A stretch of DNA of 64,000 nt from Lutibacter sp. GTDB taxonomy: Bacteria > Bacteroidota > Bacteroidia > Flavobacteriales > Flavobacteriaceae. The notes under the pieces are model-generated. The model was not told where the DNA came from. It worked only from the letters and a program-made list of their open reading frames with translations, and did no database searches. Positions 33,377-43,462 of the stretch are shown here, piece by piece (positions within the stretch are counted from its first letter, which is position 1; the number at the start of each line of letters is the position of its first letter). The stretch is from assembly GCA_021647265.1 (NCBI GenBank), contig JAKIVA010000009.1, positions 4,294 to 68,293 on the forward strand, written 5' to 3'. The position numbers were made by a program, and so were the translations under genes.

Positions 33377-36300
33377 TTAATTTTCAATCTGCAACCTTGC
33401 ACCTTTACTATGGCTGCTAAACTCGGGAGCATACATGCTTTGAATGGTTGTAATTCCATTGCTAAAATTACCGGCATTATTTACGCGTAAGTCGTATTCA
33501 AACACATATACACCTTTTGGTAAATTTTCAAAAAAGAAATTTGTTGAGGCATCTTTAGTACTTTCATAATAGCCTAAACCATCTTGCCATTTGTATTTAG
33601 ATAATACATTTATAGGTTCCAATCCGCTAGCTCGCATATCCTTCATATGAAGGAATTCCATATTTCTATCAACTTTTAATTCAATTCTTACTGTAATTAA
33701 ATCTCCAACCTTTAATTTTGATTTATGTGTTATTTTGGTTAATAATTTACCTGTATCTGAATTTGTTTTTAAAAATAATTTCTTACTCAGTTTAAGAGGC
33801 GTTTCTGCTGATGTAATTTTATCTAAATCCTCAAAATATTGCCAATATAAACCTCCCCAAGCAATTTTATTATTGTTATTTTCAATAGTAACTTCACCCA
33901 TTTCTGATGTAATTTCAGCACCATTCCACGAAGTTTTGAAATAACCAGTACCAGCCTCAACTTTTGCATTCTCTAGTTTTGAAGGGTCAATTTTTTTAGT
34001 TCCAACAGAAACTTCTACAGCTCCATTTATAGACAACCAATCACTTCCTTGTAATAACAATGCGTAAACAGCTTCTGTAGTTGCCTTGGTTGTTTTCCAT
34101 CTGTTTGTTTGCTTATTTTTTAACAGCCACACTTTTAATTCATCAATTGTAGTAGTATTGTTTTCAATTTCTGAAAATACTTCAATCAATAAAGATTGTG
34201 TTTCTATTGGTGCTTGATACCAATACCAACTTGCAGTATTTTCTTTCCAATACATGCCTAATTCTTCACTGGTTATACTATTTTCTTTTAGTGATTTTAA
34301 AATAGAAGTAGCTATGGTTTTATTATTATTTCTATATTGAATTAATGCAATTAGCCCTTTCGAATATAAATTAAAATCATTCCAATAATTAGCAGATTGT
34401 TTAGTGTAATAATTTATGGCTGTTTGAAGATTTTTAGATGTTTTTAAATTGGGATAGAAACTTCGCATATACAAATAATTCAATTGTAAATAACCTACGT
34501 GTTTTTTTGCTAAATAATTAATTTCGGTCTGAATTCCTTTTTGCTTAGTTTGTGCTTTTTCCCTTCTTTTTTTAGCTTCTTTTAGCAATTTATTATAATC
34601 ATTTAACAACTCTTCATCTAAAAAAGAAACAGATTTTGAAGTTATTTTAGTAACGCTTTGAATACGCTTAGGATCCATGGTCTTTAAAACGCCTAATTTT
34701 TGTAAATGACCAAAACCAGTAGTAATATGTTGTGTAATATAGCGATTAGGATACTTACTTCCTTTAAACCAAGGAAATCCACCATTGTTAAACTGCATTT
34801 TTTCTAATTTACGAATTGCAGCTTGTAATTCATTGTTCATTTTGTTTAAATCAAACAATAGAGCAATACGTTTTTTTTGTTCAGTTTCATTCTGTGCATC
34901 CCGCACCCAAGGTGTTTCCTGAATTAGGATAGATTTTAATTCCTGATTTTTCTCTAAATTAGAGATTAAACGCTCATTTGATTTCCACTGATTAAATACG
35001 TCTTTAATTCGCGAATTTGAATTTAGAATATTGCTGGCTAATGCATTTGCATAATAACGAGAAAAAGTTTGTTCTGCACATTCATAAGGATATTCCATTA
35101 AATAAGGCAAACTTTGTACTGCATACCAGGCAGGATTTGAAGTTATCTCTAATGTTAATTTGTGGTTGCTAAGTGTAGTTGAAGTATTCTTTTTTAATTT
35201 ATCTAAAGAAAATGTTTTTGTTTGATAGCTCTTAACCCACATAGGTAATGTTTCTGTAACCAACGTTCTGTTTGAAAGTACAGGTAATATATTTTGTTCT
35301 CCATCTGAATAATTGCCTGCTTTGGCAATAATTTTATATTGCACAGCTCGCATTCCTTTAGGAATTGAAAGCTTCCAACGAATGTTTGTATTTCCTTTGG
35401 CGTTAATTGTAAAATTTTGGGTTGTTAAACTATTTTCTAATTGTGTATTAATTACGTTACCGGTTATGGCATCTGTTAATTCTAGTTTGGCAAAACCATT
35501 GAGATTTTTAGTTGTTAAATTTGAAATTTTACTGGAGAAAATAATTTTATCTCCCTCGCGTAAAAATCTAGGCACATTAGGGGTAACCATAAGCTCTTTT
35601 TGAGTAATGGTTGATAAACTTTTAATAGCAGTTTCTAAGTTTTTAGTGTGTGCTACTAATTGTAATTTCCATCGAGTTAACGATTCAGGAGTATTAAAAG
35701 AAAATTGTATTTCTCCGTTTTTATCGGTTTTTAAATGCGGATAAAAAAAGGCAGTTTCATTAAAGTTTTTTCGAGCATTTACTTTTGATAGTTGTAAATC
35801 AAGTTTTTCTTGTCCTTTTTTAGTGCTAATGATAATCACTCCGTTAGCAGCTTTTGCACCGTATAAAGCAACAGCTTCTGTTCCTTTTAAAATGTTTAAA
35901 CTGGCAAGTTCAGTGGCTTCAATATCAAAATCCTCCACAGGAACACCGTCAACAATAAAAAGGAGTTTATCTTTAGTAGGAATACTGTTCATGCCTCGTA
36001 TTGTAATTTTTTCTGAAGCACCTACGGCGCCTGTAATTTGAACACCGGAAACTTTTCCGGCTAAAATAGTTGCAATATCATCAGTTACCAAAATTTTATC
36101 TGAAAAAACAGTTGAAATTGAATACCCAAGTGACTTATTATTCCTCTTAATTCCTAGTGCAGTAACTACAACCTCATCTAAGGCCTCTTTTGATGCTTCA
36201 AGTTGTAAGTTAATTTCAGATTGATTTCCAATAATTTTTGAAACGGTTTCCATTCCTATAAAACTAAAAACCAGTTGATCACCATTTTTTACTTTAATAG

Positions 36301-39300
36301 AGTAGTTCCCATCAAAATCGGTTTGTGTACCAAAGTTAGTTCCACGAATAGTTACGTTTACACCTGGTAAAGGTCCACTTTCATCGGTCACGGTTCCGCT
36401 AATTATTTTGTCGTATTTCGCACGTTCACTTTTAATCGCTTTTTTTGTTTCTGTTAAATAATACCGGTTGGTATATGAGTTATTTCTAAAACTAAATCCA
36501 AACCAATTTAAGGCATCGTATTGTTGCTGAAAAAAGGAATAGTATATAAAAGGTTTATTTCTTATTGTAAAATATTTAGACCCAAAACTTTTACTTGCAT
36601 TGCTTTGTACGTTTGAATAGTAGCTATATCTGGTTATAGGGTTAAAATTCCAATTATGACTCTTAAATTTGTCTAAAGAAGCATCGTACATAGATGCTAA
36701 TACTTCTGCTGCAACTTTAGTGCTATTACGTCCTTTAATTTTAAAGCTCCAGGTTTGTTTACTTCCGGGCTGTATTTTATCTCTAAAAGTAAGCGTTTCA
36801 ATTTGTAAATTGTTTTGGGTGTACGGAACGTTAACAAGTATGCTTCCACTTTTAAAACTATTGTAGTTTACGTAGTGGTATTTAATAGCAAAACCACCTT
36901 CGTCTTCTTTGTAAACGGGAATGCTTATTGTTTTTATTTCGTTATTTAAATGAATAATATAACGGGAAACAATACGGTGTTGTTTTTCAATTTCAACAGT
37001 TACAGAAATGTCTTTTGATGCCGAGCCTATTTGAAGTTGAACCATTTCATTTGCATGGTAAACAAATTTATTAGTATTAATTTCAAATAATTTATTATCA
37101 GATACTTGCGGATTCTTACTATTAAAAACAGAGAATCGTTTTTTAGCTACAATCTGTTGCCCAAATTTATCATTTCCTTCGGCAATAAGTAGGTATTTTC
37201 CGGTAACCCATTCCTTCATATTTTCTAGAATTATTTTTTTAGATTTTCCGGTGTCAAAGCTAATTTTAAAAATCAACGATCCTTTTTCCCAATTTTTTTC
37301 TACACTTTCAGCCTTGGTAAAAGGGTCGTGAGGAAAATAGTTTCTAAATTCATTTTCGGTAAATAATTGATAATCTGGTTCACTCCAAGGTCTTTCTCTA
37401 AGAGGTCTAGGAGGAGATTTTAATTTATATATTTTTACAGTTCCCTTTGTAGGAACAAATTCTCCATTTAAATTATTAGATGAAATAGTGAGTGCATTAT
37501 CTGTTTTTAGTTGGTCAACTTTTGCAGCTATGTTTGCAGAAATGGTAAGCGAGTGATATCCAACTTTAACAATAGTTTCAGCACTGTGAGTTTCGCCATT
37601 AATATCAGTAATATCTGCAAAAACCTTGTAGTTAAAGGTAGGCATGTTTTTCTTTGGTATTTCTAAATCAGGAATGGCTTTAAAAGTGATATTGTATAAT
37701 CCATTTTCATCTGTTTCAGTTTCTCCGTGAGTTATTTCTAGTTTTGGAGAGTTAAAGTAATTAGAAGTATACCAGTTATACCAAACAGGAAAGTTGGCAG
37801 TTCTAACTACGCGGTAAACTACTTTTGCATGGCTAATTTTACTTCTGGAAAAAGTTTCTGCACTTCCTCTTACGGTTATACTGTCGTTTAATTGATATGT
37901 CTCTTTTACAGGATTAAATGTGGCTTCAAATTTTGGACGTTTGTATTCTTCAACAGCAATAGTAAAATCGTATTCATTTTCAAAATAATAATCCTCATTG
38001 TCATAAAATTTACTATCGTATTCGTAGCTTTCATCTATGTAAATAGTGTACTCGCCTGTTAAATCAGATGACGGAAGTTTAAATTCACCAGAAACACTTC
38101 CATACTCATTTATTTTTAAGTCCAGTTGTTTTACATTTTCGCCGTTGGGATCTTCTAAAATAATTTCGACATATTCATTGGTGAATAAACTTGTTTTATC
38201 GCCTATTTTTTTTATAAAAATCCCTTTAAAGTACACGGTTTGTCCAGGGCGATAAATACTTCTATCTGTAAATAAAAAAGGTTTAATTGTAATCTCCTCA
38301 TCTTCATCTTGATAGTTTCTTTTTTGATGTTTATAAAAATAATAATCACCAAAAGTTGCCGTATCATCACCGTGATTTACCGTAATTATTATATTGTTAT
38401 AATCCCTTTTGCTCTTAAATGAAAACTGACCAAATTTGTTTGTTGTAAAAGTTTTATTTAATGTTTTGTTATACTTGCCTGTATTGTAATTTTTAAGATT
38501 TACGGTTGCTTTTTTAATAGGCTTACCTGTATTTCTATCAACAATTTGATAGCGATATTCGCCATTGTTGTTATTCTCAACCAAAGCCAAATTTGTGACT
38601 TGTATAATATTAAAAGCAATGGCTTTATTTGGAAGTAGTTTGTGGCTGTTTGGGGTAGCAAATACAAGATAGCTACCTTGAGGTAATTTAGGAACTAAAA
38701 TTTCAGTTTTATGAATTTGGTAGTCATGTTCATTTTTTAAATTGGCTTGCCATTTTTTTGATATGATGAGTTTTTTTATAAAGTCAACTCTAGCAGAATC
38801 ATTGTATATTTTATAAAAAGCTTCTTGTTGTTTGTTATTTATTTTTACGGCTGAAAAATAAAGACTGTTCATATTTTTATATTCCACTAATAATCGTGAA
38901 GGAGTATTTATAGGAATGTATTTTTCAGCAGTAATGGCCAAATGCGGTTGTAGTATTTTATTTTTTAAAACACTGCATTTTTTTGTACCGGAAGCTTTAG
39001 GGAATAAGGCAATTGCCTGTTCACATTCATTAAGAGCATCTTGCCGCTTAAATTGATTTTTAATATTAGTTTTAGGGGTGTATTTATTAGACAACTCATA
39101 ATATATTTGCGCAATTTTAAAGTTTATTTCACTTGATGATTCGTGCGTTTTATACTTATTTTTTAAGTTTAAAAGGGACTTTAAATAAATACTGTCTTTA
39201 TTTTCAAAAACGGCATTATTTTTTATAAAATGAAGTCGGTTGAGCGTTAAATTTATAAGGGCAGTCGGATTTTTATCGTTTAAATGAAATAGTGATAAAT

Positions 39301-40063
39301 CTTGATATAATTTAACGGCATGCAAGTGTTGCGATAAACTGTCTTTTGTAGTTACAGTTGTGGAAATAAATTCTTGGATATCTCCTAAAAGACGCTTATC
39401 ATTTATTTCAAATTTATAAGCAGGACGCGTTAAATAGCCTTCTTCGTTTTTATAAAAATCAATAGCTCTATGTACCAAAAAATCGTAGACTGTAGGTCTA
39501 AATATTTTAGAGTTTTTACTAAGCACAAGAATGTTGTTAAATAACTTAAGGTTTGTTTTTTTTAATAAGTTACTATTTTTTAGAGAGTTTTGATAGTGGT
39601 TGTGTACCGTTATAAATAATGTTTGTAAATCCCACGTTCTAAAATCAGTTGAGTCTACTTTTGAATTTGTTTGGGTGCGGTTATAAAATTTCCATCTGTT
39701 TTGTTGGTAATACTGCCAATATAAATCTCCTAAAATACTTTCCAATATATTTTTTGTAGGAGTGGAAGTCCTTAAAATTTCATTTTTTAGATGCTGAATA
39801 ACTTGTAAATGTGCATTTTCTGTTAAAATCAAAGCAAATTTAGATTGATAAATAAGCGATTTTATAAGCTGAGGTGCATTATTTTCTTCCTTAGCCTTTT
39901 TGTAGATTTTATTTGTAATTTCTAAAGCAGATTTAGGTAAGTTTTTAAGTTCAAGTTTCTGAACTTCTTTCCATAAATTTTGAAAGGTATTTGCTTTAAC
40001 TTGTGCATTTGAAACGGAAACAAACAATACCGTAAATAAGATAAAGAATACAATTTTTTTCAT
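33377..40063 (-). CDS. Alpha-2-macroglobulin family protein with inserted TonB-plug domain
   Basis: 2228 residues with a signal peptide (MKKIVFFILFTVLFVSVSNA). An N-terminal helical region (about 30-400) precedes MG domains including MG2 (FTDRSIYRPGQTVYFKG, near 598). Residues about 1221-1420 are foreign to macroglobulins: a carboxypeptidase-regulatory-like domain (SGTVTDESGPLPGVNV) followed by a TonB-plug domain (EALDEVVVTALGIKR, DKLLFIVDGVPV, VALYGAKAANGVIIIS) without any beta-barrel. The macroglobulin core resumes with NFNETAFFYPHLKTD (near 1434) and PESLTRWKLQL, and the thioester motif ECAEQ has Cys1662 and Gln1665. Bacterial macroglobulins trap proteases or bind periplasmic partners. The single frame is intact. 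No pbpC, the usual partner in proteobacteria, is nearby. Confidence 0.9.
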   Translation of the reverse strand: MKKIVFFILFTVLFVSVSNAQVKANTFQNLWKEVQKLELKNLPKSALEITNKIYKKAKEENNAPQLIKSLIYQSKFALILTENAHLQVIQHLKNEILRTSTPTKNILESILGDLYWQYYQQNRWKFYNRTQTNSKVDSTDFRTWDLQTLFITVHNHYQNSLKNSNLLKKTNLKLFNNILVLSKNSKIFRPTVYDFLVHRAIDFYKNEEGYLTRPAYKFEINDKRLLGDIQEFISTTVTTKDSLSQHLHAVKLYQDLSLFHLNDKNPTALINLTLNRLHFIKNNAVFENKDSIYLKSLLNLKNKYKTHESSSEINFKIAQIYYELSNKYTPKTNIKNQFKRQDALNECEQAIALFPKASGTKKCSVLKNKILQPHLAITAEKYIPINTPSRLLVEYKNMNSLYFSAVKINNKQQEAFYKIYNDSARVDFIKKLIISKKWQANLKNEHDYQIHKTEILVPKLPQGSYLVFATPNSHKLLPNKAIAFNIIQVTNLALVENNNNGEYRYQIVDRNTGKPIKKATVNLKNYNTGKYNKTLNKTFTTNKFGQFSFKSKRDYNNIIITVNHGDDTATFGDYYFYKHQKRNYQDEDEEITIKPFLFTDRSIYRPGQTVYFKGIFIKKIGDKTSLFTNEYVEIILEDPNGENVKQLDLKINEYGSVSGEFKLPSSDLTGEYTIYIDESYEYDSKFYDNEDYYFENEYDFTIAVEEYKRPKFEATFNPVKETYQLNDSITVRGSAETFSRSKISHAKVVYRVVRTANFPVWYNWYTSNYFNSPKLEITHGETETDENGLYNITFKAIPDLEIPKKNMPTFNYKVFADITDINGETHSAETIVKVGYHSLTISANIAAKVDQLKTDNALTISSNNLNGEFVPTKGTVKIYKLKSPPRPLRERPWSEPDYQLFTENEFRNYFPHDPFTKAESVEKNWEKGSLIFKISFDTGKSKKIILENMKEWVTGKYLLIAEGNDKFGQQIVAKKRFSVFNSKNPQVSDNKLFEINTNKFVYHANEMVQLQIGSASKDISVTVEIEKQHRIVSRYIIHLNNEIKTISIPVYKEDEGGFAIKYHYVNYNSFKSGSILVNVPYTQNNLQIETLTFRDKIQPGSKQTWSFKIKGRNSTKVAAEVLASMYDASLDKFKSHNWNFNPITRYSYYSNVQSNASKSFGSKYFTIRNKPFIYYSFFQQQYDALNWFGFSFRNNSYTNRYYLTETKKAIKSERAKYDKIISGTVTDESGPLPGVNVTIRGTNFGTQTDFDGNYSIKVKNGDQLVFSFIGMETVSKIIGNQSEINLQLEASKEALDEVVVTALGIKRNNKSLGYSISTVFSDKILVTDDIATILAGKVSGVQITGAVGASEKITIRGMNSIPTKDKLLFIVDGVPVEDFDIEATELASLNILKGTEAVALYGAKAANGVIIISTKKGQEKLDLQLSKVNARKNFNETAFFYPHLKTDKNGEIQFSFNTPESLTRWKLQLVAHTKNLETAIKSLSTITQKELMVTPNVPRFLREGDKIIFSSKISNLTTKNLNGFAKLELTDAITGNVINTQLENSLTTQNFTINAKGNTNIRWKLSIPKGMRAVQYKIIAKAGNYSDGEQNILPVLSNRTLVTETLPMWVKSYQTKTFSLDKLKKNTSTTLSNHKLTLEITSNPAWYAVQSLPYLMEYPYECAEQTFSRYYANALASNILNSNSRIKDVFNQWKSNERLISNLEKNQELKSILIQETPWVRDAQNETEQKKRIALLFDLNKMNNELQAAIRKLEKMQFNNGGFPWFKGSKYPNRYITQHITTGFGHLQKLGVLKTMDPKRIQSVTKITSKSVSFLDEELLNDYNKLLKEAKKRREKAQTKQKGIQTEINYLAKKHVGYLQLNYLYMRSFYPNLKTSKNLQTAINYYTKQSANYWNDFNLYSKGLIALIQYRNNNKTIATSILKSLKENSITSEELGMYWKENTASWYWYQAPIETQSLLIEVFSEIENNTTTIDELKVWLLKNKQTNRWKTTKATTEAVYALLLQGSDWLSINGAVEVSVGTKKIDPSKLENAKVEAGTGYFKTSWNGAEITSEMGEVTIENNNNKIAWGGLYWQYFEDLDKITSAETPLKLSKKLFLKTNSDTGKLLTKITHKSKLKVGDLITVRIELKVDRNMEFLHMKDMRASGLEPINVLSKYKWQDGLGYYESTKDASTNFFFENLPKGVYVFEYDLRVNNAGNFSNGITTIQSMYAPEFSSHSKGARLQIEN

Positions 40064-40179
40064 ACAGATACAATTTAATAAAATAAAGATAACAAAAGTT
40101 ATACCTAATTTTAAGCTGAATGAATAAAAATAGTTTTTATTAGAATTCTTACATTTGAATTGTTTTTAAAAATAAGTAA

Positions 40180-41535
40180 ATGAATATACATTTTATTGCC
40201 ATTGGAGGAAGTGCTATGCACAATTTAGCTATTGCACTACAAGAAAAAGGATATATAGTCACAGGTAGTGACGATGCTATTTTTGAACCATCAAAATCAA
40301 GATTGGAAGTCAAAGGACTGTTGCCAAAAAAAATGGGATGGTTTCCTGAAAAGATAAATAGTAAGTTACATGCAATACTTCTTGGGATGCATGCAAAGTC
40401 TGATAATCCAGAGTTGTTAAAAGCTCAGGAATTAGGGCTGAAAATATATTCATATCCTGAATTTTTATATGAACAATCTAAAAACAAAACACGTGTGGTA
40501 ATAGGTGGTTCACATGGGAAAACTACAATTACCGCCATGATTTTACACGTATTAAAGTATTGTGGGAAGGAAGTTGATTTTATGGTTGGGGCTCAGTTAG
40601 AGGGATTTAATACTATGGTACATTTAACCAATGAAAACGAGTTTATGTTGCTTGAGGGAGATGAATATTTAACGAGTCCAATAGATTTGAGACCTAAATT
40701 TCATTTGTATAAACCAAATATAGCCTTATTGAGTGGAATTGCATGGGATCATATTAATGTTTTTCCAACTTTCGAAAATTACGTTAAACAGTTTTCTGAA
40801 TTTATTAAAACCATAACCTATGGTGGAATTTTAGTTTATAATGAAGAGGATGAGGTTTTAAAAAAAATTGTAGAACAAGCTGAAAATAAAATTAAATTAT
40901 ACCCATACAAAACACCTAATTACAGTATAGATAATGGAATAACTTATATGCAAACTTCATTAGGGAATATGCCTTTAGAAATTTTTGGAAAGCACAATCT
41001 ACAAAATTTAGCGGGTGCACAATGGGTTTGTTTGCATATGGGCATAGGTGAAGATGATTTTTATGAAGCAATTTCAAGTTTTAAAGGAGCCAATAAAAGG
41101 TTAGAGAAAATTTTTGAAAATGAATCTACCGTCGTTTTTAAAGATTTTGCACATTCACCCAGTAAAGTAAGAGCAACTACAGATGCTGTAAAAAATCAAT
41201 ATAAAAATAGAAATGTAGTAGCCTGTCTAGAATTACACACTTATAGTAGCTTAAATAAAGATTTTTTAAAAGAATATAAAAGTGCTTTAAATAGTGCTGA
41301 TGAAGCCGTAGTATTTTACTCTCCACATGCACTTGAAATGAAACAATTAGAAAAAATTTCATCTATGCAAATTAAGGATGCTTTTGAAAGAGATGATTTA
41401 ATAATTTACACTAACCCTGTAAAATTTAGAGAATTTCTCTTCTCTAAAAGTTTTAAAAATTCGGCGTTGCTTTTAATGAGTTCAGGAAATTATGGTGGAT
41501 TAGATTTTGATAAATTTATACGACAAATTACGTAA
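40180..41535 (+). CDS. mpl: Mpl-type UDP-MurNAc-tripeptide ligase (Mur ligase family)
   Basis: 451 residues. The N-terminal MNIHFIAIGGSAMHNLAIAL is the UDP-MurNAc-binding fold of MurC/Mpl, GGSHGKTTITAMIL (near residue 109) the ATP P-loop, LLEGDEYLTSP and SGIAWDHINVFPTFE the central domain, and DFAHSPSKVRAT the C-terminal ligase motif. The variations (HSP in place of the MurC HHP motif; EGDEY) fit Mpl, which attaches recycled L-Ala-gamma-D-Glu-meso-DAP directly to UDP-MurNAc. It therefore belongs functionally with the salvage genes at 5.6-23.6 kb. MurC is the alternative but less likely. A TACATTTG -7-like element lies at 40150-40157. Confidence 0.82.
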   Translation: MNIHFIAIGGSAMHNLAIALQEKGYIVTGSDDAIFEPSKSRLEVKGLLPKKMGWFPEKINSKLHAILLGMHAKSDNPELLKAQELGLKIYSYPEFLYEQSKNKTRVVIGGSHGKTTITAMILHVLKYCGKEVDFMVGAQLEGFNTMVHLTNENEFMLLEGDEYLTSPIDLRPKFHLYKPNIALLSGIAWDHINVFPTFENYVKQFSEFIKTITYGGILVYNEEDEVLKKIVEQAENKIKLYPYKTPNYSIDNGITYMQTSLGNMPLEIFGKHNLQNLAGAQWVCLHMGIGEDDFYEAISSFKGANKRLEKIFENESTVVFKDFAHSPSKVRATTDAVKNQYKNRNVVACLELHTYSSLNKDFLKEYKSALNSADEAVVFYSPHALEMKQLEKISSMQIKDAFERDDLIIYTNPVKFREFLFSKSFKNSALLLMSSGNYGGLDFDKFIRQIT

Positions 41536-41600
41536 AATAATAAAAGATAAATTTATCTTAAAATAGTAACATCTATATGTCTTAATACATTTTTTATAAT

Positions 41601-41608
41601 TAAATTTG
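41601..41608 (+). promoter_or_regulatory. Candidate -7 element for the DUF2249 operon
   Basis: TAAATTTG fits the Bacteroidota -7 consensus exactly and lies 18 bp before the DUF2249 ATG at 41627. I see no TTG at the normal -33 distance, so only half of the promoter is recognisable. Confidence 0.4.
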
Positions 41609-41626
41609 TAGTCTAAAACTATAAAA

Positions 41627-42169
41627 ATGACAAAAGACTTAAAAAATTCGAACTTAATAAGTTTAGATGTTCGCCCAATTATTGAGGGTGGAAGTGACCC
41701 TTTTAAAGAAATAATGAAAGCTGTAAAAAAACTTAAATCAAATGAGGTACTTAAAATTATTAATTCTTTTGAGCCAATACCATTAATTAATAAATTAGAA
41801 AAACAAGGTTTTAAAACGTGGACAGATAGACCAAAAGTAGGTGTGGTGCATACCTTTTTTAAAAAGGAAAATAACGTTGAGATTAAAGATAAGAAGTTTG
41901 AAAATGTGAGTTCAAATGAAAATTTTGAAGAGAAATTACATTTTTTTAAAGGAAAAATAAAAACGATTGATGTACGACATTTAGAAATGCCTGAGCCAAT
42001 GACTACTATTTTACAAGAGCTTGAGCTACTTCAGCAAGGGCATGCATTATTTGTAGAGCATAAAAAAGTACCCCAATTTTTATTACCAGAATTAAAAGCT
42101 AGAAACTTTGAAATCTTGTACAAAAAACAATCTGAAAATCATTTACAATTGATTATTTATAAAAATTAA
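41627..42169 (+). CDS. Double DUF2249 domain protein
   Basis: 180 residues containing two related modules. The first starts ISLDVRPIIEGGSDPFKEIM and ends GVVHTFFKKE; the second starts KTIDVRHLEMPEPMTTILQE and ends LQLIIYKN, each with the DUF2249 layout (LDVR, helix, hydrophobic strand, xxPLLxxL, GF). DUF2249 proteins have a TusA/SirA-like fold and are often encoded near NO- or respiration-related genes; their function is not established. The stop lies three bases before the start of the membrane protein, and a DUF59 gene follows, so these three form an operon. Confidence 0.75.
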   Translation: MTKDLKNSNLISLDVRPIIEGGSDPFKEIMKAVKKLKSNEVLKIINSFEPIPLINKLEKQGFKTWTDRPKVGVVHTFFKKENNVEIKDKKFENVSSNENFEEKLHFFKGKIKTIDVRHLEMPEPMTTILQELELLQQGHALFVEHKKVPQFLLPELKARNFEILYKKQSENHLQLIIYKN

Positions 42170-42172
42170 ATT

Positions 42173-43462
42173 TTGAATGGATTAAATACAAATAATGCAC
42201 CAGATAGTAGTGTGGTTGTACCTCATTTTATTTTTGGAGCCATCAATTTTTTTGTGTTAGCTATTCTAATTATACTAGCAAATACAAGTTTATTGGAAGC
42301 TTATTTTAATAATAAAATAATTGCAATAACTCACATGGCTGTTTTAGGTTGGGCAACTATGATAGTTTTTGGTGCCTTGTATCAATTAATTCCAGTAGTT
42401 TTTGAAACCTCGCTTTATAGTGAAAAATTAGCAAAATTCACTTTTTGGATATCGGCCGTTAGTATTCTTTTTTTAACCTATTCTTTTTGGATTGGAGCAT
42501 TTGCTACACTGCTAATTTATGCCGCTTTGCTCATGTTTTTTTCACTGCTTTTATTTGTTATTAATATATTGCTTTCGTATAAAAAATCAGCAATAAAAAA
42601 TACTTCATCAAAATTTATAATTGCAGCCATTATGTGGTTAGCAGTTACTGAGTTGATAGGAACAATTATAGCTTTAAACTTTAAGTTTAGTTTTTTAACG
42701 GTAATTCATTTACATTATTTAAAAATTCATGCAACAGTTGGGCTAATAGGCTGGTTTTTAATGTTAATTATTGGAGTTGGTTCCACCTTGTTGCCTATGT
42801 TTTTAATTTCTCATAATTTGAAATATAAAAAACTAGATATTTCTTTTGTTACACTAAATATAGGATTGATAGGTTTAATTATAAATTGGTTTTTAGTTCA
42901 AAAATTATTATTTACAGCCGTAAGTTGGATTTTAATAGTAGTAGGAATACTGCTGTTTGTTTCATTTATTTATGAATCATATAAAAAGAGAATTCGAAAA
43001 AAACTGGATGTAGGTATGCAATATTCAATGTTGGCAATTGCTGCTATTATACTGCCAATACTAATTAGTTTAGTATTGCTAATTGGTTTTAATTTTGAAT
43101 TTGAATTATTGTCAAGAGTTGTTGTACTTTATGGGTTTTCAATAATATTTGGGTTTATTACTACGTTAATTTTAGGGCAAACCTATAAAACTTTACCATT
43201 TATAATTTGGTTAGAAAAGTATAAAAGTTTGGTAGGAAAAGTGAAAACACCACTACCTAGAGAGTTGTATTCAAAGCAAATAGCAACTACTCAATTTTAT
43301 TTGTATTTATTTTTTTTAGTGTCAATACCAATTGGCTTTTTAATGAATAACAGTAGTATAATTAAAGTTGGAAGTTATTCCCTTTTAGCAGTATCAATTC
43401 TTTACAATGTAAACGTTCTAAAAATAATTTTTCACAAAGTAAAAAACAATGAAAATGAGTAA
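42173..43462 (+). CDS. Haem-copper-oxidase-like / NnrS-like polytopic membrane protein
   Basis: 429 residues and about 12 transmembrane helices. Conserved His-containing helices are ITHMAVLGWATMIVFGALYQ (His54) and VIHLHYLKIHATVGLIGWF, reminiscent of haem-ligating helices in subunit I of haem-copper oxidases, NO reductases and NnrS-type proteins. It probably binds haem and acts in NO or oxygen-related stress, but the copper-site residues are not obvious, so oxidase activity should not be assumed. The start must be TTG at 42173 or an adjacent ATT: a stop lies two codons upstream in frame, and the first in-frame ATG comes after the first His helix. Its end overlaps the DUF59 gene by 14 bp. Confidence 0.6.
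   Translation: MNGLNTNNAPDSSVVVPHFIFGAINFFVLAILIILANTSLLEAYFNNKIIAITHMAVLGWATMIVFGALYQLIPVVFETSLYSEKLAKFTFWISAVSILFLTYSFWIGAFATLLIYAALLMFFSLLLFVINILLSYKKSAIKNTSSKFIIAAIMWLAVTELIGTIIALNFKFSFLTVIHLHYLKIHATVGLIGWFLMLIIGVGSTLLPMFLISHNLKYKKLDISFVTLNIGLIGLIINWFLVQKLLFTAVSWILIVVGILLFVSFIYESYKKRIRKKLDVGMQYSMLAIAAIILPILISLVLLIGFNFEFELLSRVVVLYGFSIIFGFITTLILGQTYKTLPFIIWLEKYKSLVGKVKTPLPRELYSKQIATTQFYLYLFFLVSIPIGFLMNNSSIIKVGSYSLLAVSILYNVNVLKIIFHKVKNNENE

Noticed and set aside
35313..35603. 96-codon plus-strand frame inside the macroglobulin gene
   Set aside because: Shadow of the intact 2228-residue frame.
33377..40063. Frameshift or misassembly joining a SusC gene to a macroglobulin
   Set aside because: The single frame is open from signal peptide to stop, domain motifs are intact on both sides, and the inserted piece has its own conserved ends.
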